Part shown: positions 1-6,003 of the stretch, piece by piece
How positions within the stretch are numbered: the first letter of the stretch is position 1
Layout: each line of letters starts with the position of its first letter
Assembly (NCBI GenBank): GCA_004195305.1
Contig: SDWN01000206.1
Location: 1 to 7,205, forward strand
Reading direction: 5' to 3'
DNA from: Neptunomonas sp.
GTDB lineage: Bacteria; Pseudomonadota; Gammaproteobacteria; Pseudomonadales; Balneatricaceae
DNA length: 7,205 bases
The notes under the pieces: model-generated
The model's database searches: none
Told to the model about the DNA's origin: nothing
The model's input: the letters and a program-made list of their open reading frames with translations, nothing else
Translations under genes and position numbers: made by a program

Positions 1-987
1 CATCAAGGCGTAGGAGATGGTCTTGGTCGATGTTACCGAACTCATCTGCCCCTCAACTTTCGCGTCGGCGGACTCTTCTATCAATCCTATCGTTTCTAAC
101 AGCGTGCTGGCTGACTGCTGGTAGGCCATATTGGCCTGTCTGAAAACCACGAACAGATCGATGGCTTGTTGGGAATCGCGTTGATGCTCGGCAAAAGCGG
201 CAGCCAGCGCAGCGGCATACGTTTTCCCGGCATACAGATCCGCTTTAACGCGTTCGCGTTTGAACAGAGGATGCGCCACAACCTGGGACACTTTAGCCTG
301 CAGGTCAATCAGTGAGCTTTCCAACCCTGCCCGCGCCTGCTGCTCCGCTGCCACCTGATTGGGATCAAGCAGATCCACGAGCCTCTGGTAATAATAAAAA
401 CGCGACAGCATTGCAATCTGGGTCTCCATGCCGCCATCCGCAGCCGACCAACTTTCACTCAAACCGCTATTCCAGCTTACCAACCGATCAGGACTGCTCT
501 CATAGATCTCAACCGCAGAATCACCCAGCTCCTCAGCTTGACTCATCAACTGCTGAAAACCACTGAAACTGTTGCGCAGCTTCAAATCTGCGGCATCAAA
601 CGCTTGATAGGCTGCGAGCAACTGAGCCTGAAAAGAACCAAATTGCCGTTTCTGATCATTGAGTCGCTGCACCTCGTCTGCACTCAACAAACCGGCGGCC
701 AGCATGCGCCCAAGCGCTTCCTCAGCCGTTGCCTTACCTTGATCAAGCAATGCCCGGGCGGTACTCAAATCGGTCTGGCCTGAGACGATCAAACCCATAC
801 CGATCATCTCGGCCTCGATACCGATGCTTCCTTCCATCGCACCATCCGCGGTATTCCAGGCCGGTCCGGTAATAAAATCCAGCAACCCCGATAATCGGTT
901 AATGCCATACAAACCAGCGCTACTGCAGGCCAAGACCATCAACAGCATCAATAGATAGCCGCCGCCAAGCTTAGTACTTATCCGCAT
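1..987 (-). CDS. Chemoreceptor-like transmembrane sensor, N-terminal part (cut by left window edge)
   Basis: The frame is open from an ATG at 987 to the window edge, giving 329 residues without a stop. The start has a well-placed AGGA 8 bases upstream. Residues 1-9 are short and basic. Residues 10-29 form a first membrane helix (GYLLMLLMVLACSSAG). About 290 mostly helical, Ala/Gln/Leu-rich residues follow, as in a periplasmic ligand-binding region, and a second helix appears to begin near residue 322 (TISYALM). This layout is typical of methyl-accepting chemotaxis proteins, but the HAMP and signalling domains lie outside the window. A GGDEF protein or sensor kinase therefore remains possible. 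The motif W-x-x-A-D-G-x-M-E-x-x-I occurs twice, at residues 44-55 and 180-191, suggesting two homologous helical modules. The promoter at 1059-1107 suggests induction by an FNR/Dnr regulator. Confidence 0.75.
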   Translation of the reverse strand, partial: MRISTKLGGGYLLMLLMVLACSSAGLYGINRLSGLLDFITGPAWNTADGAMEGSIGIEAEMIGMGLIVSGQTDLSTARALLDQGKATAEEALGRMLAAGLLSADEVQRLNDQKRQFGSFQAQLLAAYQAFDAADLKLRNSFSGFQQLMSQAEELGDSAVEIYESSPDRLVSWNSGLSESWSAADGGMETQIAMLSRFYYYQRLVDLLDPNQVAAEQQARAGLESSLIDLQAKVSQVVAHPLFKRERVKADLYAGKTYAAALAAAFAEHQRDSQQAIDLFVVFRQANMAYQQSASTLLETIGLIEESADAKVEGQMSSVTSTKTISYALM

Positions 988-1058
988 CTTATGATTCCTA
1001 AGTTGGAACAGGGACCTCATTCAAAGAGCAGCCAGTACCCGAGGTACGATATATTTAC

Positions 1059-1107
1059 GGGCTGAATTATAGAAACTGCCGGACAGATTCTTGCTGATAT
1101 TAATCAA
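1059..1107 (-). promoter_or_regulatory. Class II FNR/Dnr-type promoter of the chemoreceptor-like gene
   Basis: Read on the minus strand, 1107-1094 is TTGAT-TAAT-ATCAG, matching 9 of 10 positions of the FNR/Anr/Dnr consensus TTGAT-N4-ATCAA. A perfect TATAAT lies at 1071-1066, which predicts a start near 1059. The box centre (1100.5) then falls at -41.5, the classic class II activator position, and no good -35 hexamer is seen, as expected for an activator-dependent promoter. The leader would be about 72 bases and contains the short inverted repeat GTACC-CGA-GGTAC (1035-1047). Which family member binds cannot be told from the site. Confidence 0.7.
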
Positions 1108-1197
1108 TTTACCGATAAATGTCACGCCAGGCAGCGCTTAGTCGCTAGCAGCCGAAGCGGTCGCCAACTAGTCAGTCAGTCAGAAAATAGAGTGCTG

Positions 1198-1887
1198 TTA
1201 CTCGAATTCGAACAGCCGCGTTATGTCGCTCACGGTAATCTCCCGCCCTTTGATCTCAATAACCCCCTGCTGCGCCAGGGTCGACATGATACGTGAAAAT
1301 GTTTCGGGCTTGACCGACAGACGTGACGCGATAACGTGCTTGGGGGAGCTGAGGTAAAGCAGAGCACCGTCCCGAGCGCCAGAGGGCAACTGCGATGCCA
1401 GAAACCGTACCACCCGGTAGGTCGCATTCTGCTGGGTTAGATTGACCACATCATTAAGGCGCGCATGCAGCCGCATGCTCAGATCACCGAGGATCCGCAT
1501 ACAGGCGTCCATATTATGCTGTAACAGCGCGACATAGGTGGCGCCGTCAATGCCGTAGACGCGTGACGGGTTCAATGCCTGGGCACCGACCGGAAAAGCG
1601 GAACGACGCATAAAGATCACGGCCTCGGCAATGGTCTGGCCAGGCGAGATAATTTCCACCACTTTTTCATTGCCGTCTGCAGCGGTTCGGTACAGCTTTA
1701 TCAGACCATCGGCGAGCAGATAAAACTGCTTGCTAGGCTGGTCCTGGCTGAACAGCGCCTGCTCGGGACTCAGCTCGTACAATTTCACCGAACCTAACAG
1801 ACGCTCCAGTTCAGCTTCTGAGAAACTGGCAAACAGGTAGTGACGACGAATGGCGGCAAGCGCCAGTTGCTGCTGATGTGCATCCAT
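1198..1887 (-). CDS. dnr: CRP/FNR-family regulator, Dnr type (NO/low-oxygen responsive)
   Basis: This 229-residue protein has the usual length and order of the CRP/FNR family: a cyclic-nucleotide-binding-like beta barrel (about 15-125), a long dimerisation helix (about 127-150) and a winged-helix DNA-binding domain (about 152-229). The recognition helix VKPETFSRIM (192-201) carries E195-x-x-S198-R199, the FNR-type reader of TTGAT half-sites. The four Fe-S cysteines of FNR are absent; the only Cys is C129. Segments such as NATYRVVRFL and GREITV closely resemble Pseudomonas aeruginosa DNR, a haem-dependent NO sensor that activates denitrification genes. Dnr is therefore more likely than Fnr/Anr, though NO sensing is inferred. 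The ATG at 1887 is fixed by an in-frame stop 12 bases upstream and has no clear Shine-Dalgarno sequence. No FNR box was found just upstream, so autoregulation is not supported. Confidence 0.85.
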   Translation of the reverse strand: MDAHQQQLALAAIRRHYLFASFSEAELERLLGSVKLYELSPEQALFSQDQPSKQFYLLADGLIKLYRTAADGNEKVVEIISPGQTIAEAVIFMRRSAFPVGAQALNPSRVYGIDGATYVALLQHNMDACMRILGDLSMRLHARLNDVVNLTQQNATYRVVRFLASQLPSGARDGALLYLSSPKHVIASRLSVKPETFSRIMSTLAQQGVIEIKGREITVSDITRLFEFE

Positions 1888-1913
1888 AGAGTGTGCGCGC
1901 TATTGGCGCTCCG

Positions 1914-1935
1914 AAAACAACGAAGCGGTTGTTTT
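1914..1935. other. Perfect 8-bp inverted repeat between the small ORF and dnr
   Basis: AAAACAAC and GTTGTTTT flank a 6-base loop (GAAGCG). The hairpin would have an A/U-rich stem ending in U4 on either strand. It lies 21 bases past the stop of the 48-codon ORF and 26 bases before the dnr start. It could be a weak bidirectional terminator, an mRNA stability element or an operator for a dimeric regulator. The few G-C pairs make efficient termination doubtful. Confidence 0.35.
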
Positions 1936-1955
1936 ACGCTCCCGAATGCCGGGCG

Positions 1956-2102
1956 TCAAGGATCATCCCGGGGTACGCCTACCACCCTGGCCTTCAGGGA
2001 TGCCGAGGATAACGCCAATACGCCCACGGTAAACCGAATACCCAACGAAAGTAAAGGCAATGTATGCAACGCAGGAGATGGCTCAAACAAAGGCAGCCAC
2101 AC
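1956..2102 (-). CDS. Possible small hydrophobic protein (48 aa), unrecognised
   Basis: A minus-strand frame runs from GTG at 2102 to TGA at 1956-1958, with an alternative TTG at 2108. The product is Leu/Val/Pro-rich, with a central hydrophobic stretch (LPLLSLGIRFTVGVLALSSA, about residues 15-34) that could cross the membrane once, followed by a basic-rich tail (KARVVGVPRDDP). GGGG six bases before the GTG could serve as a Shine-Dalgarno sequence. It sits 40 bases downstream of the 231-aa membrane-protein gene and upstream of dnr in the same direction, so it could share a transcript. I recognise no family. Against it are the non-ATG start and the short length, so it may be a chance frame. Confidence 0.3.
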   Translation of the reverse strand: MWLPLFEPSPALHTLPLLSLGIRFTVGVLALSSASLKARVVGVPRDDP

Positions 2103-2142
2103 GATCAACCCCGCGGCTTTTTATAACGGCCATCCTTTAGCC

Positions 2143-2838
2143 CTAGGCCGCTACCAGCTTCATCTTCTTGCGATTACGCAGCACCATGCAGTGTTTTTGA
2201 TACTGCTTATTTTTGAGTAATATTTTAAACAATCGATCTTCAGAAACGGGGCTGAATTCAATTTCATCGAGCTCCCAACGCAGCCGCTGCAACGCTGCAT
2301 CATCATGATCAACAGAGAGCCAATCCATAACCTTAATATTGGATATATCACTCAAACCGGTGGCCCGACAACTCTCCCTAATCAAACATTGATCGCAGGT
2401 CTGACTGGTCGTCCTTTTCCGATGTTCCTTTTTCGCTACCGTCGCAGAGCCACGGTAGCGACGCCAATCATCAATCCAGGATATTTTACGATGCTGAATC
2501 CGGATACCAAGAATCGCCACACCCAGCATAAACAAAATCAGCCCGGCATAAAAAAACGCGCCATCGCCGATAAAGCGCATAATCAGTATGCCACCACCCA
2601 GGTAGAAAAAAGGCATCGACTCATAAAAGTCGTCATGCAGGAAAAGACTTTTGCGCACCTTAGGTCGGCGCGGATTGACCCTACGTGCATCTGAGCGCAA
2701 CACCCAAGAGATTGTCGCCGCCGTATACAGAAGCCAAGAGAAGCCAAGCACGATCATGTCAGAATGAGCGCCTAGCAATACCAGCGAGGTAGCAAGATAG
2801 ATATAGGGTAAAATTTCGTAAAGCGCTTTATTTAACAT
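2143..2838 (-). CDS. Unrecognised four-helix membrane protein with internal duplication and Cys cluster
   Basis: I do not recognise this 231-residue protein. Its first half holds four predicted membrane helices (about 10-24, 28-46, 75-90 and 94-112), made of two similar two-helix units. Y7-E8-x-x-P11-x-x-Y14-L15 with R48 and R52 recurs without gaps 65 residues later as Y72-E73-x-x-P76-x-x-Y79-L80 with R113 and R117. The soluble C-terminal half is basic and contains C148-x2-C151-x5-C157, plus a distant C217, a spacing compatible with a metal or Fe-S site. The tail is strongly basic (RNRKKMK). The ATG at 2838 is bounded by an in-frame stop 9 bases upstream and has no clear ribosome binding site. 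The FNR/Dnr-type box at 2916-2929 suggests anaerobic control. A redox-linked or regulatory role is only a guess. Confidence 0.8.
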   Translation of the reverse strand: MLNKALYEILPYIYLATSLVLLGAHSDMIVLGFSWLLYTAATISWVLRSDARRVNPRRPKVRKSLFLHDDFYESMPFFYLGGGILIMRFIGDGAFFYAGLILFMLGVAILGIRIQHRKISWIDDWRRYRGSATVAKKEHRKRTTSQTCDQCLIRESCRATGLSDISNIKVMDWLSVDHDDAALQRLRWELDEIEFSPVSEDRLFKILLKNKQYQKHCMVLRNRKKMKLVAA

Positions 2839-2915
2839 ATCAGATCAACGATCCATGTATAAAAGTGGCATTTTATTCGAACTAGCCACCAGCGACAGCT
2901 TTTATTGGTTATTTA

Positions 2916-2929
2916 TTGATTCAGATCAC
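2916..2929 (-). promoter_or_regulatory. FNR/Dnr-type box upstream of the membrane-protein gene
   Basis: On the minus strand this reads GTGAT-CTGA-ATCAA, matching 9 of 10 positions of TTGAT-N4-ATCAA. A possible -10 (TAAAAT, 2875-2870) would start transcription near 2863, placing the box centre near -60, close to the class I position of -61.5. The GTGA half also resembles a CRP half-site, so the site could be read by more than one family member. The -10 assignment is weaker than that at 1066-1071. Confidence 0.55.
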
Positions 2930-3113
2930 CAAGCAGTTTCCGTCATTCCGCTCCGCCTAACCTGAACTTTTTATCGATAAACACCACTAAACAGCTGATA
3001 ACCCTCCATTCGAACCCAACCCTGGCCACTAAACCCGACCAGTGAACGTATCATATTAGTCAACAGGCCCCGTACCAGTCAACCACAGGGCCCGAGGCTA
3101 AAACCTAGGCAAT

Positions 3114-4751
3114 CTAAACCAGGGTACGGATCACTTTCTTATCGATCTTACCGACACTGGTCTTAGGCAGGGCATCGACGAACTCGACCCGATCAGGTAT
3201 CACCCACTTGGCAATGGCGCCCGACGCAACAAACTGCTGCAGATGGATTTTGATATCGTCGGCCTGCAGATCAGCCCCTGCATTCAGCACCACCATCGCC
3301 AGGGGGCGCTCATCCCAGCGTTCATCGGGCACACCGACCACCGCAACTTCAACCACCGCGGGGTGCTTACTGATCAGGTTTTCCAGCTCGATGGTAGAGA
3401 TCCACTCTCCGCCGGTTTTGATCACATCCTTGATCCTGTCTTTAAGCTGCAGCACTCCGCGTGAATCGATGGAACCGACATCCCCGGTGTGCAGCCAGCC
3501 GTTCTGCCATAACGCATCCCCCTTCTCGGGCTCTTTGTAATAACTCTGGGTCAACCAGGGGGCGCGAGTCACCACCTCGCCCATCGCCTCGCCGTCATGA
3601 ACAACGTCGTTTCCGGCCGGGTCAACGATGCGCAGATCGACCAAGGGGATCGGCATCCCAGTGCGAATTCGCGCATCGGTCTGCTCGCCAAGCGGTCGCG
3701 CTCGCTCTGCGTCGGTCAAGCTAACCATGGTCAAGATAGGGCAGGTCTCGGACATCCCATACGCGGTCACGAAGATAATGCCGCGCTCCGCCATCTGCTG
3801 CGACAAGGCGGCAGTCGGTGCTGACCCACCCGTGATCATCTTCCAACCGGCAAGATCGGCACTCTTGGCGGCCTCACAGTTGATAACCATCTGCAGCACG
3901 GTCGGCACCCCATGCGAGAAAGTGACCCCCTCATCCCGATACAGACCGACCAGCTTATTCGGTTCATACCGGCCCGGATATACCTGTTTTACCCCCAGCA
4001 GGGTTGCGATATAAGGCACTCCCCAGGCATGCACATGGAACATCGGTGTCATCGGCATATAAACGTCGTCTGAGCGCAGCATCGGCTGGCCGTCGAAACT
4101 CCCCAACGCTGTTGCCATCCCCAGCGTATGCAGCACCAATTGCCGATGGCTGAAGAATACCCCTTTGGGATTGCCTGTGGTGCCGGTGGTGTAGAAGGTG
4201 GTGGCGATCGAGTTTTCATCAAAATCAGGAAAATCATAATGCGGTGCCGCGGCGGCTAACATCGCTTCGTATTCACCCATCACACTCAACTCAGTAGCCG
4301 ATGCGGTGTCCGAATCCGATAACTGAATATAACCGCGAACGGTCTTAAGCTCAGAGCCGACCTGCTCAACCAGCGCCAGAAAGTCATCATGCACCAGCAC
4401 CAGATCATCTTCGGCGTGGTTCATGGTATAGATGATCTGCTCCGGGCTCAGACGGACATTCACATGGTGCAGAACCGCCCCGATCATAGGTACCGCAAAA
4501 TACGCCTCCAGATAACGATGACTGTCCCAGTCCATCACCGCAACCGTGTCACCTGCACCAACTCCGGACTCGGTCAAGACGTTGGCCAGACGACAGATGC
4601 GCTCATTAAGCGTTAGATAGTCATACCGGCAAACGTCGCTGTAGACGATCTCATTATCCGGTTTATAACGTTTACCAGACAGCAGCAGACTTTTGATCAG
4701 CAACGGATAGGCGTAGGCATTGGCTGCCGACTCAAGAATTCTGGTTTTCAT
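3114..4751 (-). CDS. Class I acyl-CoA ligase (AMP-forming fatty-acid--CoA ligase)
   Basis: This cytoplasmic ANL-superfamily enzyme would activate a carboxylic acid with ATP, via an acyl-AMP, to its CoA thioester. At 545 residues all core motifs are intact: the ATP loop YTTGTTGNPKG (187-197), YGMSET (331-336), GWLHTGD (418-424), the hinge DR-IKDVIKTGGEWIS (from 438) and the C-terminal catalytic lysine K535 in TSVGKIDKK. The MFHVHAWG segment and overall length resemble medium-chain ligases such as AlkK and DMSP-pathway 3-methylmercaptopropionate ligases (DmdB). The acid substrate cannot be decided from sequence. The start is ATG 4751 or the adjacent GTG 4754; AAGGAA lies 10 and 7 bases upstream respectively. 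Both neighbouring gaps are wide (275 and 323 bases), so it looks monocistronic. No FNR-type box was seen before it. Confidence 0.9.
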   Translation of the reverse strand: MKTRILESAANAYAYPLLIKSLLLSGKRYKPDNEIVYSDVCRYDYLTLNERICRLANVLTESGVGAGDTVAVMDWDSHRYLEAYFAVPMIGAVLHHVNVRLSPEQIIYTMNHAEDDLVLVHDDFLALVEQVGSELKTVRGYIQLSDSDTASATELSVMGEYEAMLAAAAPHYDFPDFDENSIATTFYTTGTTGNPKGVFFSHRQLVLHTLGMATALGSFDGQPMLRSDDVYMPMTPMFHVHAWGVPYIATLLGVKQVYPGRYEPNKLVGLYRDEGVTFSHGVPTVLQMVINCEAAKSADLAGWKMITGGSAPTAALSQQMAERGIIFVTAYGMSETCPILTMVSLTDAERARPLGEQTDARIRTGMPIPLVDLRIVDPAGNDVVHDGEAMGEVVTRAPWLTQSYYKEPEKGDALWQNGWLHTGDVGSIDSRGVLQLKDRIKDVIKTGGEWISTIELENLISKHPAVVEVAVVGVPDERWDERPLAMVVLNAGADLQADDIKIHLQQFVASGAIAKWVIPDRVEFVDALPKTSVGKIDKKVIRTLV

Positions 4752-4754
4752 CAC

Positions 4755-5077
4755 GGCTGAGTTCCTTAGTATCGATTGTTATAATTGTCGTATTGAGAAG
4801 AATTTACGGAATCCTGCCCAAGCATAGACGTTTACTACGCAGCCAAGTTCAAACTGACCCAAACCCAGTCGCAACCCATGACGACGTCGATGCCAGGCGT
4901 TACTGCTTCGGAGCTATCAGCTGCCCTCAAGCCTGACAATATCATCTTCGCTGAGGTAGCCGCCCGTTTTTATCTCGATCAGATCCATCTAGACCCCAGA
5001 AACAAAAAAAGCCTGCATCTCTGCAAGCTTTTACCCCCCCCCGCACAACAACGGGCGTAACGGTTGATATTTTCCGA
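4755..5077. other. 323-base spacer: ligase leader, ubiV terminator, unconvincing plus-strand frame
   Basis: The left part holds the ligase ribosome binding site and a possible minus-strand -10 (TATAAC, 4783-4778) without a good -35. The right part holds the ubiV terminator and a run of nine C (5034-5042). On the plus strand a frame stays open for 88 codons (4796-5060). Its first ATG is at 4878 and gives 60 residues, including PDNIIFAEVAARFYLDQIHL, which reads like protein. However, no Shine-Dalgarno sequence precedes it and its last third is the terminator hairpin and C-run. A decayed gene remnant or chance frame is likelier than a gene. Confidence 0.5.
5004..5032 (-). terminator. Intrinsic terminator of the ubiUV operon
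   Basis: On the minus strand, AAAAGC-t-TGCA and TGCA-g-GCTTTT pair around the 4-base loop GAGA with a single mismatch, and a run of seven T follows (5010-5004). It begins 45 bases past the ubiV stop. The opposite strand has only four T, so it should act mainly on minus-strand transcripts. Confidence 0.8.
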
Positions 5078-5968
5078 TCAAGGCTGGTGAGTATTCACCA
5101 ACCCGGCATTCTGGTACCAGTAGCCGTTCACTGCATCGGCCGGAATCACCGGGATCTGCCGGGAAGTTCCGTCTAGCTGCTCGCGGAATTGTTGAATAAT
5201 CGGCGCCATCGCCTCACCCTGAGGGCTCAGGCGGACAACATCCACCCCCATCTGCACCATCGACTCCAGCTCCGCAAGCAGATTATAGACCTGCCCTGAC
5301 AGGGTCTGGATGCCATTGATGGTAAACACCTCCTGCCCCTCCTGGCTCGCCAACGGCAAACCCTGGGGGTAATCCAGGCACACAAATTGACACTGATCTT
5401 TGGGTAAATTTCTTGCCCGGGCGGTAAAACAGCGTGCCGAATACGCCAGCGGCAGCATTCCGTAACTGAACACTTCAGTCTCGATCGCATCACCAAAGCC
5501 CAACTGCTGGGCATCACTGAGGATATCGGTCAGGGTCTTACCGGAGAGCTCAACCGGCATCACCCAGCGCTGCAGTCCGCGCTTGTGCAGCGCCTGCAGG
5601 GTACGGGCGTTGTAGATGTTGATGGCTGGCCCGGTGACAAACGGCAGTCCGCGCTCGGCCAGCATCTGCACCGCGCCCATATCGTTAGCTTCAACCCTCA
5701 GCTCGCCGTTATCACACAGGCGCCGCAGCGTCTTCAGCTCCGACTCAGCCTCGATCAACACCAGTGATGACAACACCACTTCCTTGCCCGTGGCGGCCAA
5801 CTCCAGCCCCAGCTCAATCCACTCCTGGGTCTTCAGCTCGCGACGCTTGGAGCAGACACTTTCACCCAGATAGATCAGATCCAGTGGCTGCTCAGCCATC
5901 TGCCGATAAAATTCATACACATTTTCACGCGGCCAATAGAACTGTAGCGAACCGAGAGACAACTTCAT
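5078..5968 (-). CDS. ubiV: UbiV, oxygen-independent ubiquinone hydroxylation protein (U32 family)
   Basis: UbiV works with UbiU, and with the lipid-binding protein UbiT, in hydroxylating the ubiquinone ring without O2. This lets the cell make ubiquinone during anaerobic respiration. The protein keeps the E. coli landmarks: LGE-x-VCSKRR, MPVELS, LPLAYSARCFTAR, NGIQT-x-SG, DVVRLSPQG and NGYW near the end. With the ATG at 5968 the [4Fe-4S] cysteines fall at C39, C180, C193 and C197, the same numbers as in E. coli, and GAGG lies 6 bases upstream. The longer frame opens at TTG 5980 and adds four unlikely residues. Length is 296 against about 292 in E. coli. It follows ubiU by 35 bases and ends at the terminator at 5004-5032. 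All expected ligands are present, unlike its partner. Confidence 0.93.
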   Translation of the reverse strand: MKLSLGSLQFYWPRENVYEFYRQMAEQPLDLIYLGESVCSKRRELKTQEWIELGLELAATGKEVVLSSLVLIEAESELKTLRRLCDNGELRVEANDMGAVQMLAERGLPFVTGPAINIYNARTLQALHKRGLQRWVMPVELSGKTLTDILSDAQQLGFGDAIETEVFSYGMLPLAYSARCFTARARNLPKDQCQFVCLDYPQGLPLASQEGQEVFTINGIQTLSGQVYNLLAELESMVQMGVDVVRLSPQGEAMAPIIQQFREQLDGTSRQIPVIPADAVNGYWYQNAGLVNTHQP

Positions 5969-6003
5969 AACCAACCTCAAAAAAACCGGTTTAACGTTCG
6001 GGA

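Noticed and set aside
1170..1183. Tetranucleotide run AGTC x3 after dnr, considered as a phase-variable repeat.
   Set aside because: Three copies outside any reading frame or promoter are too few to suggest slippage.
2841..2850. TTGATCTGAT on the minus strand just before the membrane-protein start.
   Set aside because: Only one half-site matches; the second half is TATGT, and its position over the start codon does not suit an activator.
2970..2981. Twelve-base palindrome TTTATCGATAAA in the ligase to membrane-protein gap.
   Set aside because: It matches no operator I know and is not well placed relative to a promoter; it could be chance.
2971..3054. A 27-codon minus-strand frame (ATG 3054 to TAA 2971) between the ligase and the membrane-protein gene.
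   Set aside because: It has no Shine-Dalgarno sequence, no clear codon bias and no recognisable feature.
5064..5081. TTGAT and ATCAA inverted repeat at the ubiV stop codon, considered as another FNR box.
   Set aside because: The half-sites are 8 bases apart rather than 4, and the site lies at a gene end, not before a start.
5981..5996. AAACCGGTTTTTTT on the minus strand between ubiU and ubiV, considered as an attenuator.
   Set aside because: The palindrome has no room for a loop, and the T run directly precedes the ubiV ribosome binding site.
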